NCBI GenBank assembly: GCA_022702545.1
Contig: JAHRBC010000005.1
Coordinates: forward strand, 1,426,001-1,490,000
DNA from: Phycomyces nitens
Lineage: Eukaryota > Mucoromycota > Mucoromycetes > Mucorales > Phycomycetaceae
Direction: 5' to 3'
DNA length: 64,000 nt
The notes below the pieces were generated by a model. The model had not been told where the DNA came from. It saw only the letters and a list, made by a program, of their open reading frames with translations, and searched no databases. Made by a program: the position numbers and the translations under genes. Each line of letters starts with the position of its first letter. The stretch's first letter is position 1. Positions 13,101 to 23,772 of this stretch are shown piece after piece.

Positions 13101-14335
13101 TTCGTCGTTAATCGTTTTTCGTCTGTATCCATGTTTTCGTTCGTTCGTTCGTAATTCGTAAAGATTCGTCGTATTCGTATCCTATGTCCTGCCATAGAAA
13201 TCCAAATTAGAATATGTGCTCACTTACCTTAATGCCCTGTCATCCATATCGTCTGCAAAAGTTCGTATTCGTTTTCGTTCGTTTTTGTCGTCTGTATCCA
13301 CTAATCGTCGACGTCTGGTGTGGTATTCGTCTGGTACTTGTCGTATGGGTCAATGTTTTCGTCGTCGTGCGTAATCGTTTGTCGTTAACTGTTGTTCGTC
13401 TGTATCCATGTTTGCGTTCGTTCGTTCGTAATTCGTAAACGTTCGTCGTAATCGTATCCTATGTCCTGCCATAGAAATCCAAATTAGAATATGTGCTCAC
13501 TTACCTTAATGCCCTGTCGTCCATATCGTCTGCAAAAGTTCGTATTCGTTTTCGTTCGTTTTCGTCGTCTGTATCCACTAATCGTCGACGTTTGGTGTGG
13601 TATTCGTCTGGTATTCGTCATATGGGTCAATGTTTTCGTCGTCGTGCGTAATCGTTCGTCGTTAACTGTTGTTCGTCTGTATCCATGTTTGCGTTCGTTC
13701 GTTCGTAATTCGTAAACGTTCGTCGTAATCGTATCCTATGTCCTGCCATAACAATCCAAATTAGAATATGTGCTCACTTACCTTAATTCCCTGTCGTCCA
13801 TATCGTCTGCAAAAGTTCGTATTCGTTTTCGTTCGTTTTCGTCGTCTGTATCCACTAATCGTCGACGTTTGGTGTGGTATTCGTCTGGTATTCGTCGTAT
13901 GGGTCAATGTTTTCGTCGTCGTGCGTAATCGTTCGTCGTTAACTGTTGTTCGTCTGTATCCATGTTTGCGTTCGTTCGTTCGTAATTCGTAAACGTTCGT
14001 CGTAATCGTATCCTATGTCCTGCCATAACAATCCAAATTAGAATATGTGCTCACTTACCTTAATTCCCTGTCGTCCATATCGTCTGCAAAAGTTCGTATT
14101 CGTTTTCGTTCGTTTTCGTCGTCTGTATCCACTAATCGTCGACGTTTGGTGTGGTATTCGTCTGGTATTCGTCATATGGGTCAATGTTTTCGTCGTCGTG
14201 CGTAATCGTTCGTCGTTAACTGTTGTTCGTCTGTATCCATGTTTGCGTTCGTTCGTTCGTAATTCGTAAACGTTCGTCGTAATTGTATCCTATGTCCTGC
14301 CATAGAAATCCAAATTAGAATATGTGTTCGCTTAC
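10183..14335 (-). repeat. Tandem array of 15 exon-intron units of 277 bp (left)
   Basis: The array spans 4,153 bp, almost exactly 15 x 277. On the minus strand every unit has a 238-nt exon-like part ending AAG, then a 39-nt intron starting GTAAGT (or GTAAGC), with a CTAAT branch point and a GGCAG acceptor. Units carry runs of CGAACGAACGAACG and GACGACGA, so CG is frequent in otherwise AT-rich DNA. Units are nearly identical, with variants at about a dozen sites shared by neighbours, which indicates ongoing homogenisation. The 15th, outermost unit is the most divergent. On the opposite strand each unit shows a 74-codon open frame, which I regard as a by-product. Confidence 0.95.
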
Positions 14336-14511
14336 CTTATAATCTTGTCGTTTGTATCCATTAAACTTTGACGTCTGATAAGGTATTCGGTTGGCATTCG
14401 TTGAATACATTGGTTCCTGACCTTGGACTCAATCTTCACCGTATATTGCTGATAGTCTGCGTCTGTTCTGACATGCGTTCGTTTAGGTCCGTCGTATTTA
14501 TATTCCATATC
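14336..14511 (-). CDS. Last fully open exon of the left-arm gene
   Basis: A 176-nt exon bounded by TATAACAG on its 5' side and AAG|GTAAGC on its 3' side. It is fully open in frame 1 and begins with codons for D-M-E-Y-K-Y-D-G. It lines up with the start of every array unit, which begins D-I-G-Y-E-Y-D-E in the same frame, so the array units look like duplicates of this exon plus its intron. Splicing into the first unit gives one more codon and then TAG. Protein family not recognised. Confidence 0.55.
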
Positions 14512-17510
14512 CTGTTATAAATATTCAAGTTAGTATGTGTTTACTTACCTTATTGTACCAATATTTTTTTACATCTTGGACAGTAGTCCTAATGAGATGC
14601 AATAGTCGGCTAGTATTATTATATATATACACTTACCTTGTTTTATGCTTTATTAACTCACTGTGAGATGTAACATGGAAATTTTTGCGATTACTACGTC
14701 AACTGGTCTGCTATTATGATAGACCTATATTGGATGAAATAATTATTAGTTTGTTAGCAATAGTTTGTGCTTACCTTTCAAGTCTTTCTTTGTTATTGCT
14801 TGTCCTATATAATCTACGATATATGTCTGTCTACGCGTACTGATCCAACATTGGTTTTGCTCTGAATATATATTTTGTTATGTCTCTATGTATTTCTGCT
14901 TCCAAAGTCTTCGGTCTCGGTGGATATGGCTATTCGAAATATATCCATCATACTAGCCGTCTGGTATAACGTATATAAAGGTTTCTCGTCATGAATTCCT
15001 GATATCGAGTCTTTATCTTCATTTTTTCTATGTTTTTTGTATTTGTATTTTTTTTTATTTTTTTTATTATGCCTGAGTGATCTCCAAACAGAGCTGAACA
15101 TGTTCTACGTATAACGACTGAGTTGTCTTCTATCTTCAATCTTCTAATATGTAGGTCGGTGATAACTATGAGCCTTGAAGTATATCTTGGGGATCGTTTT
15201 GCTTGAATGCCTTGAAGTAAACACCGTGATAATCTTGTTATGTGCTGTAGTATATATGTCGTTCAGGGTCTCTAGAAAAGAACGAGTAAGGTGTTAAGTA
15301 TCGATAGACAATAGCATACAATCAAAGGACTTTGATTTGATACAAAGCCATGGTTTTGCTCATGGATATATTCAATATGTGCCGATAGCTTCCAATGACG
15401 CAACATAGAATATTTTTGAAATGTCTTACCTATTATATGTAGAATACCAGTGGTCTGCTAGGAATTGTGCTGTTTATCCATCTCCAGAGTTCGTTTAATC
15501 TTTGCGTGATATTCGATTCTCAAACATACTGTTCGTTTACCTGCAAGTCATTTTTGAAAGGAGGCGGAAATTTTGATATCGTGGCCATATTTATGTAGAC
15601 GCTGCTAGTATAGATAGTCCAAATATCGCAAGAGCGTTGGCTATGTCTGAACAGAGCTTTCTTCGGAAACATTGAGAGGCCATAAAGAGACGGGTCATTG
15701 GCCAAGGTGATCGTTTGTAACTCAACAGGGCAGTATTCAGTGGAGTTAACCATTCCACATATTTGCCAATGTGGTGAACTGGAGATGTTCCGTGATCAAG
15801 ATGAAAGCAGAAATGGAGCGGCCGTGCAGAGTAAGCGGGTGTGGGGACCATAAACATGTGGATAGGCCTACAGATCTTGTAGATACGGTGCACTGCGGCA
15901 GTGAGTAGACGACCATTTGCGATATGAGTGGAAGTCAAGCAGTCTTGGTTGAAGTTCTATATAATACTCACAATTTAAGAAAACCATGTCACAATATTAT
16001 CTCCAGGTATTTGAGCTTACCAGTAGTTTAACCAAAATGGATGACAATACTCTCTATATCATTGTGTGATTCTTTGATAGTGGATGGCAAATGTTCGTTT
16101 ATATTTGGCAGATGGAATGCTGGTCAGAGCTGGTTGACGGCTTCTTTGATCCTTGTTAGCTAACCAAGAATATTCTCATATATCTGGCCAACGAAATGGT
16201 TCTTTCTGCTCCCTTGGATTGGTGTTTTTACTGCCTCGGTTACCCTCAATAGTGTGGATGCAAACGATGTCATTTTATAGCTTGAAGTTGGGTTCAATCG
16301 GCATGCTGGTATTTTCCACTGGGCCACTTTGAATGTCAATATGTCCATCATCTGGAGTTACTACCTCTGTTATTCTTAGGAGCGCCTATGATTGTGCAGC
16401 CTTTAAGCGTTCCATTGACTTGTTCCCGTTGCTCTCTAATGAGAGAAACTTTGTTCTCTCTACTAATTAGGACTTACCTTTTGCTAGTTATGCACTGCGG
16501 TATACGTTATCCAGTAAAGCAAATGATAGGTCATTTGTATATTGCTGCTTGGGTTCCTTCTTGATTCTTTCCTGACGGTATTGTGCTTTCATATAACTTG
16601 ACTTCTTGCAAATGTACGGCAAGCGACAATCCTTTGTTCTCTTTACAATCTTCCTTCGTGTCCTTTTTCGTGACTGTAACTAAATCCAACAGAAATGTCT
16701 TGGTATTTCAGGTAAACCTTGGGCCTTCGTCTAACAACTATCTCGTATATCAAAGGATGTGTCTAATCATTTCCTCATAGTTGTGTTCATCATGATAAAA
16801 GTATAATACCAAGTTGTGGTAATCAAGGATTCGTATAATCTTTAATGGTCTTTCAAACAGTATATTTTGATCTAACTGTTCTATAGAGTTGTGACCTGTC
16901 TAGGTGCACAAAAAGGATATTCCTCTCGCTATCAACTTCTAGTATATTCGTAACGTATGGTGTCCAACAATACCGTCTAAGCCCATCGTAGAAACTTCCT
17001 TTGCTATCTCAAAAGATAGCAATAGGTATGTTTCTGTCTTCTTTCGGCTTTTACTCTGCCCTGGTACTGGAACCAAAGTCTGGAAAAACTGGTCGGTACA
17101 TGAGCCCCAGTCAATGGTGTCAAAAACGGATGCAATGCCATTGGGAATAATCTACATTTGAATCGCCTTTTAGTAACTCAAACTTACTTTTTATAGGCCT
17201 TGGCAGAACAGTGATAGGTTTTTCATGGGTTATACGCGTCTCATTTCCAAAGGCGAGAATGCAATTGGCAGGTTCTTGTAAGGCTAATGATGAGGTAAAT
17301 TCAATAGAGGAATCCATAAAAGTGTTGACATCTTGATTGAGGGCGCGTCTTCTAGTGTCTCTTCTTGTCAAGGGCCCAGCAGTAGCTTGTATTCATATCG
17401 GCTCTTTAAAATAAAAAAAGTCAAAAAAAACGCGTTCATAAAACTTGATTCATGCTTCAGTTACCTTGTATACCTAGACCCAAAGTGTTTATATATATGC
17501 CTGTAATAGC
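14512..17510 (-). pseudogene. Exons of an unrecognised multi-exon gene in the left arm
   Basis: Coding-like segments with good splice signals run outward (minus strand). Examples: a segment containing MDSSIEFTSS and NCILAFGNETRI ends at A|GTAAGT (about 17185); a segment reading FDTIDWGSC and TETYLLLSFEIAK follows; a block of two overlapping open frames lies at 15520-15938; a Lys-rich segment lies at about 14886-15139. I could not join them into one clean frame. The exon before 17185 and the next segment are out of phase by one base in both arms, suggesting a frameshift older than the duplication or an intron I misplaced. No transposase, polymerase or protease motif was recognised. Confidence 0.4.
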
Positions 17511-18062
17511 CGTCTAAACAGCTTATTACTAATACTGTACTCTCTTAAAGATGTACGCATAACTTCTTTGCAAAAAGTAAATGTGGGAACATGTAAATGA
17601 GAGGAAGGAGGCAAGAGATGTAAAAAATGATTGAGCGTGAGAGTCTCATTTTATGCACGAATTTTGCTAGGGACACCACCTTGTGTCACGTGCATTGACT
17701 TGCACTTTTTTGAGTGCCTTATTTCTTCTGCTACATATTTAATAGCCCCAAAGCCCAGGACTGACACAATACTAGAATATTGAAAGTATTCTTGGTGTCC
17801 TAGTTATAAGAATTGTATCTAGCTTGATAATATCTCACATTGTATTCAATCTCTTGTATTCTAGCAATTTAGTATAAATGTTTCTGATGCCTGGCTTGTA
17901 CATCTTTGCGACAATATTTCTCCTCTCATTATAAGCACACATTATCCCATCAATAATGCATTCCAGTCTCTTTAGAACCTATAAACCAATAAGATGTATG
18001 ATCCACAGTCTCCTTGTTTCTTCATTTGACTGATCAGTTCCCATAAGATATATGTTCTTTTT

Positions 18063-19559
18063 TTTAGGGTCTATATTCTCCCACAAGTATCCACTGCTGC
18101 TTTCAGGGTTAGAGAGTTTATTGAATCAATAAAATAAATACATGATTTTGAGTTTATTATTGAATGTGCGTAAAAGAAGGTGGGTTGCAGCTATATTTAA
18201 TAGATGTGTTTATGTACACATTTTTTAAGCCTGAACTATCAATCGTTTGTATCCCACTCTCTCAGCCTCAACAAAAAAAAAGGTATTTTGGTTGTGTATA
18301 AAGGCTTTTGAGAACAGCCATTAAAGTGCTGTTATCTCTTTATCGTGATCTTGTAAAAATCCATTGGCTTAGGAGATCAAAAAGTATAAAAACTGTATGT
18401 ATACTGAGAAAAGCCCCCCCAGATTTTAAATCTTCAAACCTCATTTTCTAGTCAATACACAACTTTCAGGGCTGAATTGATGGATCTTTTATTGATTTAA
18501 TCAGCTTTAATATATAGATAAAAAGGAGTGATGCTAATTATTTGGTTTATTCACCCAAGTATAATATATTCCAAGTATAGAATGTAACCTGCTTGAGTAC
18601 ATTTATTCATGCATACATCTTTGGTTTAAAACAATGAAATTAATCATCCTTGTGTACTATAATATTGACAATGCTTGTGATATTCAGACAAGCCGTACAA
18701 CTTGATTGCATTTAGGCTCTATTTATTGATATTTAATAATAATAGTAATAGTAATATAATAGGCCTGGTAAGACAAGAGTGTATAGCATTTTGGACTTTT
18801 TATAGACAAAAAAAAAGATCACTTCTTGGAATATGTTTGTAAATGTGCAAACGGAATCAATTGGATTTAAAAAAAGAAAATGTCAAAATAGAGTCTTTCT
18901 CAAAACACCAATTCTTGTGTCTCCATTTTGTCCGGGACACTAGAAAATTCATCCATTACCCCCGAGCCCGATACAAGAATTCAAGTCGATTGTCGGCATC
19001 GAAATTCAGTTGAGTCTGGATCGTTGTCATGACTTTCACACCAGTTGTATATAATAAATAAAGTCACTACTCTTCCAAGCGACCTTTAATAAACGCATGT
19101 AAAAAAAGATATATTATGTAAATATGTCGGTTTACAGTTTCATAGTTCACCACTCAAATGTCCAAGTCTGGTAATTCAGTGTGTTGGGCTTGGGCATTGT
19201 TTTGACTCTTAACAAGGTCCATGCCGAAAGAATCGGAAGAGTCGCGCGGTGGTGAAACAGGTATCTTGGTTTGATATCCAATAACAATACTTTTATACGG
19301 GTACTCCTGTGGGCTTTGACTGGGGTTACATCCAATGGGCTGTAAGACAAAAACTATGATATTTTACCAGGCAAAGAGTTCAACATAATTCTTTACTTTA
19401 AAAGTTGATTGATTGATTGGATTGGATTGGAGGAATATAGATATTCTTTGCGTTTTTAATATTAACATTATGGCTTTATTAAGCTATACAAGTCAGGAAA
19501 GACAAGCAAAAGTTGTGGTATATAATCAAAAATAAACAAGATCAAATGTACAGTGTTAT
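18063..19559. other. Start of the unique interior; mostly featureless, one possible short exon
   Basis: AT-rich DNA just inside the left arm. On the minus strand about 19160-19335 gives an open segment after a TTTTGTCTTACAG acceptor, ending PDLDI and a stop. It reads like a hydrophilic protein tail, but no upstream exon fits, so it is at best a fragment. Nothing else was recognised. Confidence 0.4.
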
Positions 19560-19964
19560 TTAGGCAAGCACCAACATGAAACTGGCGACGAACAAGGTGG
19601 CAAAGGTGGCACTCTGGAAGATAGAGCCATTGAATAGGTCAGAGACAAGAGAGCTTCCGGCGCTGGCAGCAACGGATGGCTGAGAGCTGGCAGCAGCAGA
19701 TGCCTGGGAGCTGGCAGCAGCAGGTGTCTGGGATCCGACAACAGCGGCAGAAGCGCTACCGGCAAGGGCAGAGGCCTTATCCTGGAGAGAGCTCAAGATA
19801 GCTTCGGCAGCAGCAGTAGATTGGGCAACGGCACTAGTAGGAGATCCGGAAAAACCGCTGGCATCGGCGCCCTCTACCTGAACATCATCAGAGGAACTTT
19901 GTGCGCTGACAAGGGCGAACAAGCAAAGGGCAGCGAGAAAAGCGATGAAGATTTTGGTGTTCAT
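19560..19964 (-). CDS. Small Ser/Ala-rich secreted protein, probably GPI-anchored
   Basis: Single-exon gene of 134 residues. It opens with a clear signal peptide (MNTKIFIAFLAALCLFALVSA), continues with a low-complexity Ser/Ala region containing repeats such as AAASSQASAAASSQ, and ends in a hydrophobic tail after small residues (Gly-Ser-Ser), the usual layout of a GPI-anchored cell-wall protein. There are no cysteines in the mature part apart from the signal region. A TATAAATAG box lies about 57 bp upstream of the ATG and a 12-bp tandem repeat about 145-205 bp upstream. Function beyond a wall or surface role cannot be told from sequence. Confidence 0.8.
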   Translation of the reverse strand: MNTKIFIAFLAALCLFALVSAQSSSDDVQVEGADASGFSGSPTSAVAQSTAAAEAILSSLQDKASALAGSASAAVVGSQTPAAASSQASAAASSQPSVAASAGSSLVSDLFNGSIFQSATFATLFVASFMLVLA

Positions 19965-20020
19965 TTCTGATGTGTAGGCAAAGGAAGTAAAGATTAAGAG
20001 AAACAGTAGCCAAGACTGGT

Positions 20021-20030
20021 CTATTTATAT
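20021..20030 (-). promoter_or_regulatory. TATA box of the small secreted protein gene
   Basis: On the minus strand the sequence reads ATATAAATAG, 57 bp before the ATG at 19964, in the expected place for a TATA element. Confidence 0.55.
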
Positions 20031-20107
20031 TTGATAGGAGTTGGTAAATATGTGCAATAAAAACACTGTCTCTTACACAAGAAACTGGGAACTTTAATTC
20101 GAATCCT

Positions 20108-20167
20108 GGGCATTCAACTGGGCATTCAACTGGGCATTCAACTGGGCATTCAACTAGGCGTTCAACT
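20108..20167. repeat. Five copies of a 12-bp repeat upstream of the secreted protein gene
   Basis: GGGCATTCAACT repeats four times exactly and once as AGGCGTTCAACT, without spacers. It lies 144-203 bp upstream of the ATG at 19964, so it could be an array of activator sites. That role is inference. Confidence 0.8.
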
Positions 20168-21276
20168 GGAAATATTGCCTATCTTTGGAACTTATGTCAT
20201 GATCATAAAAGACATTTTTTTCTAGATAACAGACTTGACAGTATGTGTTTTATATATATATATATATATATGGTATCAGTTGGAGATGTGGATAGAGCAG
20301 TAAATTAGATTAAGAAACACCTTTACAAAATATATTCTCAAGGCTTATATATTATTTATACAAATCATACTTGGCATAAAGTCTGTCAGTTTGTTTCAGC
20401 TTGTTATAAGAATAGATATTATTTTGTGTTGTACAATGTAATACAAGTACGGATCTAAACAAGCTTATATATCTCTTTTCTATTCTCGAACATTTAAAAA
20501 GCTGAGGCCGTTTTTCTGTCCAAGATAGCTTTTTTTTTGATAGCTATTATAAAAACAACCATTATCTAGGCTACTTGTGTGATTGTTATACATGTATTCT
20601 AAAAAGTGTTTAATATAAAGTTTTGTTACCAATAGAGTATATACTGTCTTGATTGCTAACTCTCTCATTTTTTTTGGCACATCTTTCGACAAGTTTAAAG
20701 GCAGTACTAAAAGAAATTAATGCCGCAAGTATAGAGAGACAGAGAGAAAAGAGAAAGAGAAAAACCTCCTTAAAAAACTACTAGGCCGATTGTTGCACGA
20801 ACAGTGTGTACAGGTTGCATGTCCAGCTAAAGAATCCCCACTACAACTTATTCTTGATTATTATTTATTTAGGCTTAAAAGGCGAAATTTTTTGAGCAAC
20901 ACTTTAGTTTACCCTGTTTATACTTGAGCAAAGAAAACTGTCGGTACAATAGTCATTTGTCTGGTACCTAAAATATACAGCCATAATGTTTAGCAAGTAT
21001 TTGTTTTTTTCACAACAATCTTGTGTACGTGTGTATATTTCCCTTGAATTTATTTTCTATTAGTTCCAAATCTCCCAAAGATATTTGTAAATCGATAAAG
21101 GAAACAATAATGTCTTGGCTTACCTTTTAGGAATACAAAGTAATTATCGATTTTCTGCAAAAGAATTAATGCTAAAGATTAATATGTGGAACGATGCTCA
21201 TAGTCTAAAAAGGGTATTGGTATTTTATTACTCAAAGTGTATGATTAAATTGTATTCATTAAAGTGAAATGTATGT
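20168..21276. other. Intergenic, (TA)10 tract only
   Basis: A (TA)10 microsatellite is at 20251-20271. The rest is AT-rich without a recognisable gene. It separates the secreted protein promoter from the 3' end of the subtilase gene. Confidence 0.6.
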
Positions 21277-23171
21277 TTAGAGTATAATTGCTATCGAGGC
21301 AACAGTAAAGAGCAATGATGGCAGTGCAAGAGGTGAGAGTGAAAAACCGGCACTCCTTTCTTGTGCAAGGATCCATAACTTTTTGCCGTCGCCAGGGTGG
21401 GTATACAGAATGTTTACAAGTGTTGCATCTTTTGTGTATTTTTCGGCTTCCTGGGCACGATAACCATCGTCTGTCGAATTGTCTAGGACTGTTTTGTTTT
21501 CGTTAAAGTTGTCTGGGTCATTGATGATCGTAAAGTCTTGAGTGATCAGACTAGATGTGTGTTTGATGTGGTTGACAAGGGCTTCTGGGGAATAGTCTTT
21601 TTGAGAAAGGTGTAATGCCATGGCACCAGCAACAACTAGATGATTTTTTTTAAAAAATAATAATAATAATAGTGTAAGATTTCAGATAAAATGAGGTAAA
21701 GACCAACATACATGGTGCTGCCATTGAAGTTCCAGTAAGTACATGTGTATCCTGCACGCCGGTATTCCATGTAGATCTAATATTGGTTCCTGGGGCAAAT
21801 CTGTCATGGAATGGATATTCATTTAGATTTTTATGCAATTTGATTAGGGTAAATGTATTTCTTACATGTCAACACATTTGCCAAAGTTTGAATAGTATGC
21901 TACCGAGTCATCTTCATCAATGGCACCAACAGTTATGGCACCTCTAGCGGATCCTGGTGAGTAAAGACAGGCATCTTCACCATAGTTTCCAGCTAAATAG
22001 ACATTATTTTTTTTATTTTTGGTTAATGGTTGACGCCAGAACGTATAAAAACCAAGTATGACATTTTACCTGCAATTGTAAAGTGGAGACCCATAGCAAT
22101 AGCTTGCTCAACAGCATCGTTTGTTGCCTGACTTCGCATTGCACCAAGAGATAGACTAGGTTTAAAAGGGTAAGATTATATTATATTGTGGTTAATATTT
22201 AACAAGTCGTCTTACTTTACGATGCTCTTTGTGTTGTTGTTTATCAAATGGTGACTAAGGACCCATTCCAGGCCCTTGAGCAAATCTGACAAACGACCAT
22301 TGCCTTGATCATCAAGTGTCTTTACAGATACGATATTGGCTTTCTTGGCAACGCCATATGATGTACCACAACAAACACCAGCAACAAATGTTCCGTGGCC
22401 GTTTGCGTCGCTTGGGTCTTCAGCATCGCCAACGATCGTTGCTCCGATAGTTACACGCCCCTTGAAGTCATTATGACTTGCAAGGATACCAGTATCGAGT
22501 ACATAAACAGTAGCTCCTTCACCCTAATATTAAAAGTTTAGATGCGTGGCTTTGGATATGGGTCATAGTATATTTACCTGTGTTGTAGGAAGTCTATATT
22601 GACCGTTGGTTCCAGTCCGTTGGTCAATTCGGTCAAGTCCCTTTAATAAATGTCAGCTTATGAAATATAATCAATTAATAAAATAAAATAAAATAAAAAT
22701 ACCTACCCAATTGGGCACGTCGAGTTGAATAAATTCTTGAAGGGAAAATTGGACATCCTTTGCCCAATAGTGGACTACATCGGATTCCTCTTCATCGTCA
22801 TCCTGTTCTTTAACCGTTGTCTTTTGTTGGCGAAGGGTGATGGAGTTTGACATTAAATCTTCAAATGGCTGAGACTCGAATCGACCGGCATACCAGCGAA
22901 ATTCGCCAATAGCTGAGTATCCAAGAGTCTGGACTGATTTGTGCATTTTTCCGGTTTTTAAGGTGCTGTTGTCTGGAACATTGTTTATGACTAGGTGCTG
23001 TTGTGCCCGTAAGATGTGGCTTTTGATTGCTGATTTAGAGACTCTAGGTCTGAAAACGACGATGTAGGTGTCAGTGTCATTGAGCTGAGCAACGATGGGG
23101 GCGACATTTTCGGCATATACAAAAGTGAAGTTGAATAGGACAAATGCCAAGGCGAGGAGTCTGTAAAGCAT
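21277..23171 (-). CDS. Proteinase K/cerevisin-like subtilase (S8A)
   Basis: Secreted or vacuolar serine protease. Seven exons join in frame (23171-22707, 22640-22578, 22523-22216, 22155-22070, 21992-21866, 21800-21712, 21635-21277) to 498 residues. The order is: signal peptide (MLYRLLALAFVLFNFTFVYA); an I9 propeptide-inhibitor domain containing TYIVVFRP; an acidic linker (DDDEEES); then the catalytic domain. The triad is Asp in YVLDTGI, His in NGHGTFVAG and Ser in LTGTSMAAP, with oxyanion Asn in AAGNYGEDA. After the catalytic core comes an extension of about 100 residues, then a hydrophobic C-terminus (LLFTVASIAIIL) that could be a GPI signal or membrane anchor, unusual for proteinase K-like enzymes. 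TATAAAG lies about 65 bp upstream of the ATG. Confidence 0.9.
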
Positions 23172-23772
23172 ATTCTATTTTTTCTCGGTGTAAAAATGAA
23201 GGATATTGAGGGGAAAATGAATATTATGTTTCTTTATAAAAGTGGCATTGAGGTTCTAGAAAGGTAAAGAAAGAGAGAAGAGAAAGGTGAGGATGTTGAT
23301 TGGAAAGTATTGTGGATAAATACTAAAACAAGGACGAATTAAGGCAACAGCCAATAAAGACTGGGTGCTTATTAGCGCAACTCCATCTTCTTCACTCAGC
23401 TGGCTGCCAGGCACGAGCATCAGTACCAGTTTTGCTAAAATTTAAAATATCAATAAAGATGCATTCAACACCTTTCAATGTACTACATTCAAGACACCAA
23501 CCCCGCCTGATTGTATTACTTTTAACTTGACATCAGTCAAATGTATATATTATCATACTATTGGGAAAACCATGGCTCAATTCAACATTGGTTCAAATGG
23601 ACATTGGTTAATCCCGTACTCGAGATATATATACACATACATATTTTGCATTACTGTAAAGGGATGTAGTATTAAATTTTATAGAATAATTCAAAGTGTA
23701 TGTTACAAAAACGAAGGGAAAGGGGAAGTTTAACGCAGCTAGCTATTGAGTATATAGCCTTGTTGGCTGTGC
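23172..23772. other. Intergenic between subtilase promoter and myosin V gene 1
   Basis: It holds the subtilase 5' region (TATAAAG on the minus strand near 23237) and the 3' flank of the myosin gene. No other gene was seen. Confidence 0.5.

Larger units (their letters stand above)
9389..18062. repeat. Left arm of the large inverted repeat (8.7 kb)
   Basis: Read as reverse complement, this stretch matches 38838-45844. Homology begins at ATTATAGCCAATAAGAT (9389) and ends at CCATAAGATATATGTTC and a T run (about 18062). The outer single-copy part is about 0.8 kb and the inner about 3.7 kb, the same as in the other arm. The middle is a 277-bp tandem array. The length difference between arms (about 1,667 bp) is explained by six extra array units here. 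The arms differ by scattered substitutions and small indels, so they are copies, not an assembly echo. I saw no obvious short terminal inverted repeat or target duplication on the single arm. Confidence 0.9.

Noticed and set aside
10444..14269. Fourteen near-identical 74-codon open frames starting ATGTGCTCACTTACC, one per unit
   Set aside because: They are antisense to the splice signals, start inside the reverse of the intron donor, and repeat only because the units are near-identical. No start context or protein character supports them.
10183..14335. CRISPR array
   Set aside because: The 277-bp period has no repeat/spacer alternation, and the DNA is eukaryotic.
9389..18062. LTR retrotransposon
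   Set aside because: The copies are inverted rather than direct, and I saw no reverse transcriptase, integrase or gag motif.
20090..20115. tRNA B-box-like TTCGAATCCTGGG
   Set aside because: No matching A box or cloverleaf upstream; it overlaps the 12-bp repeat.
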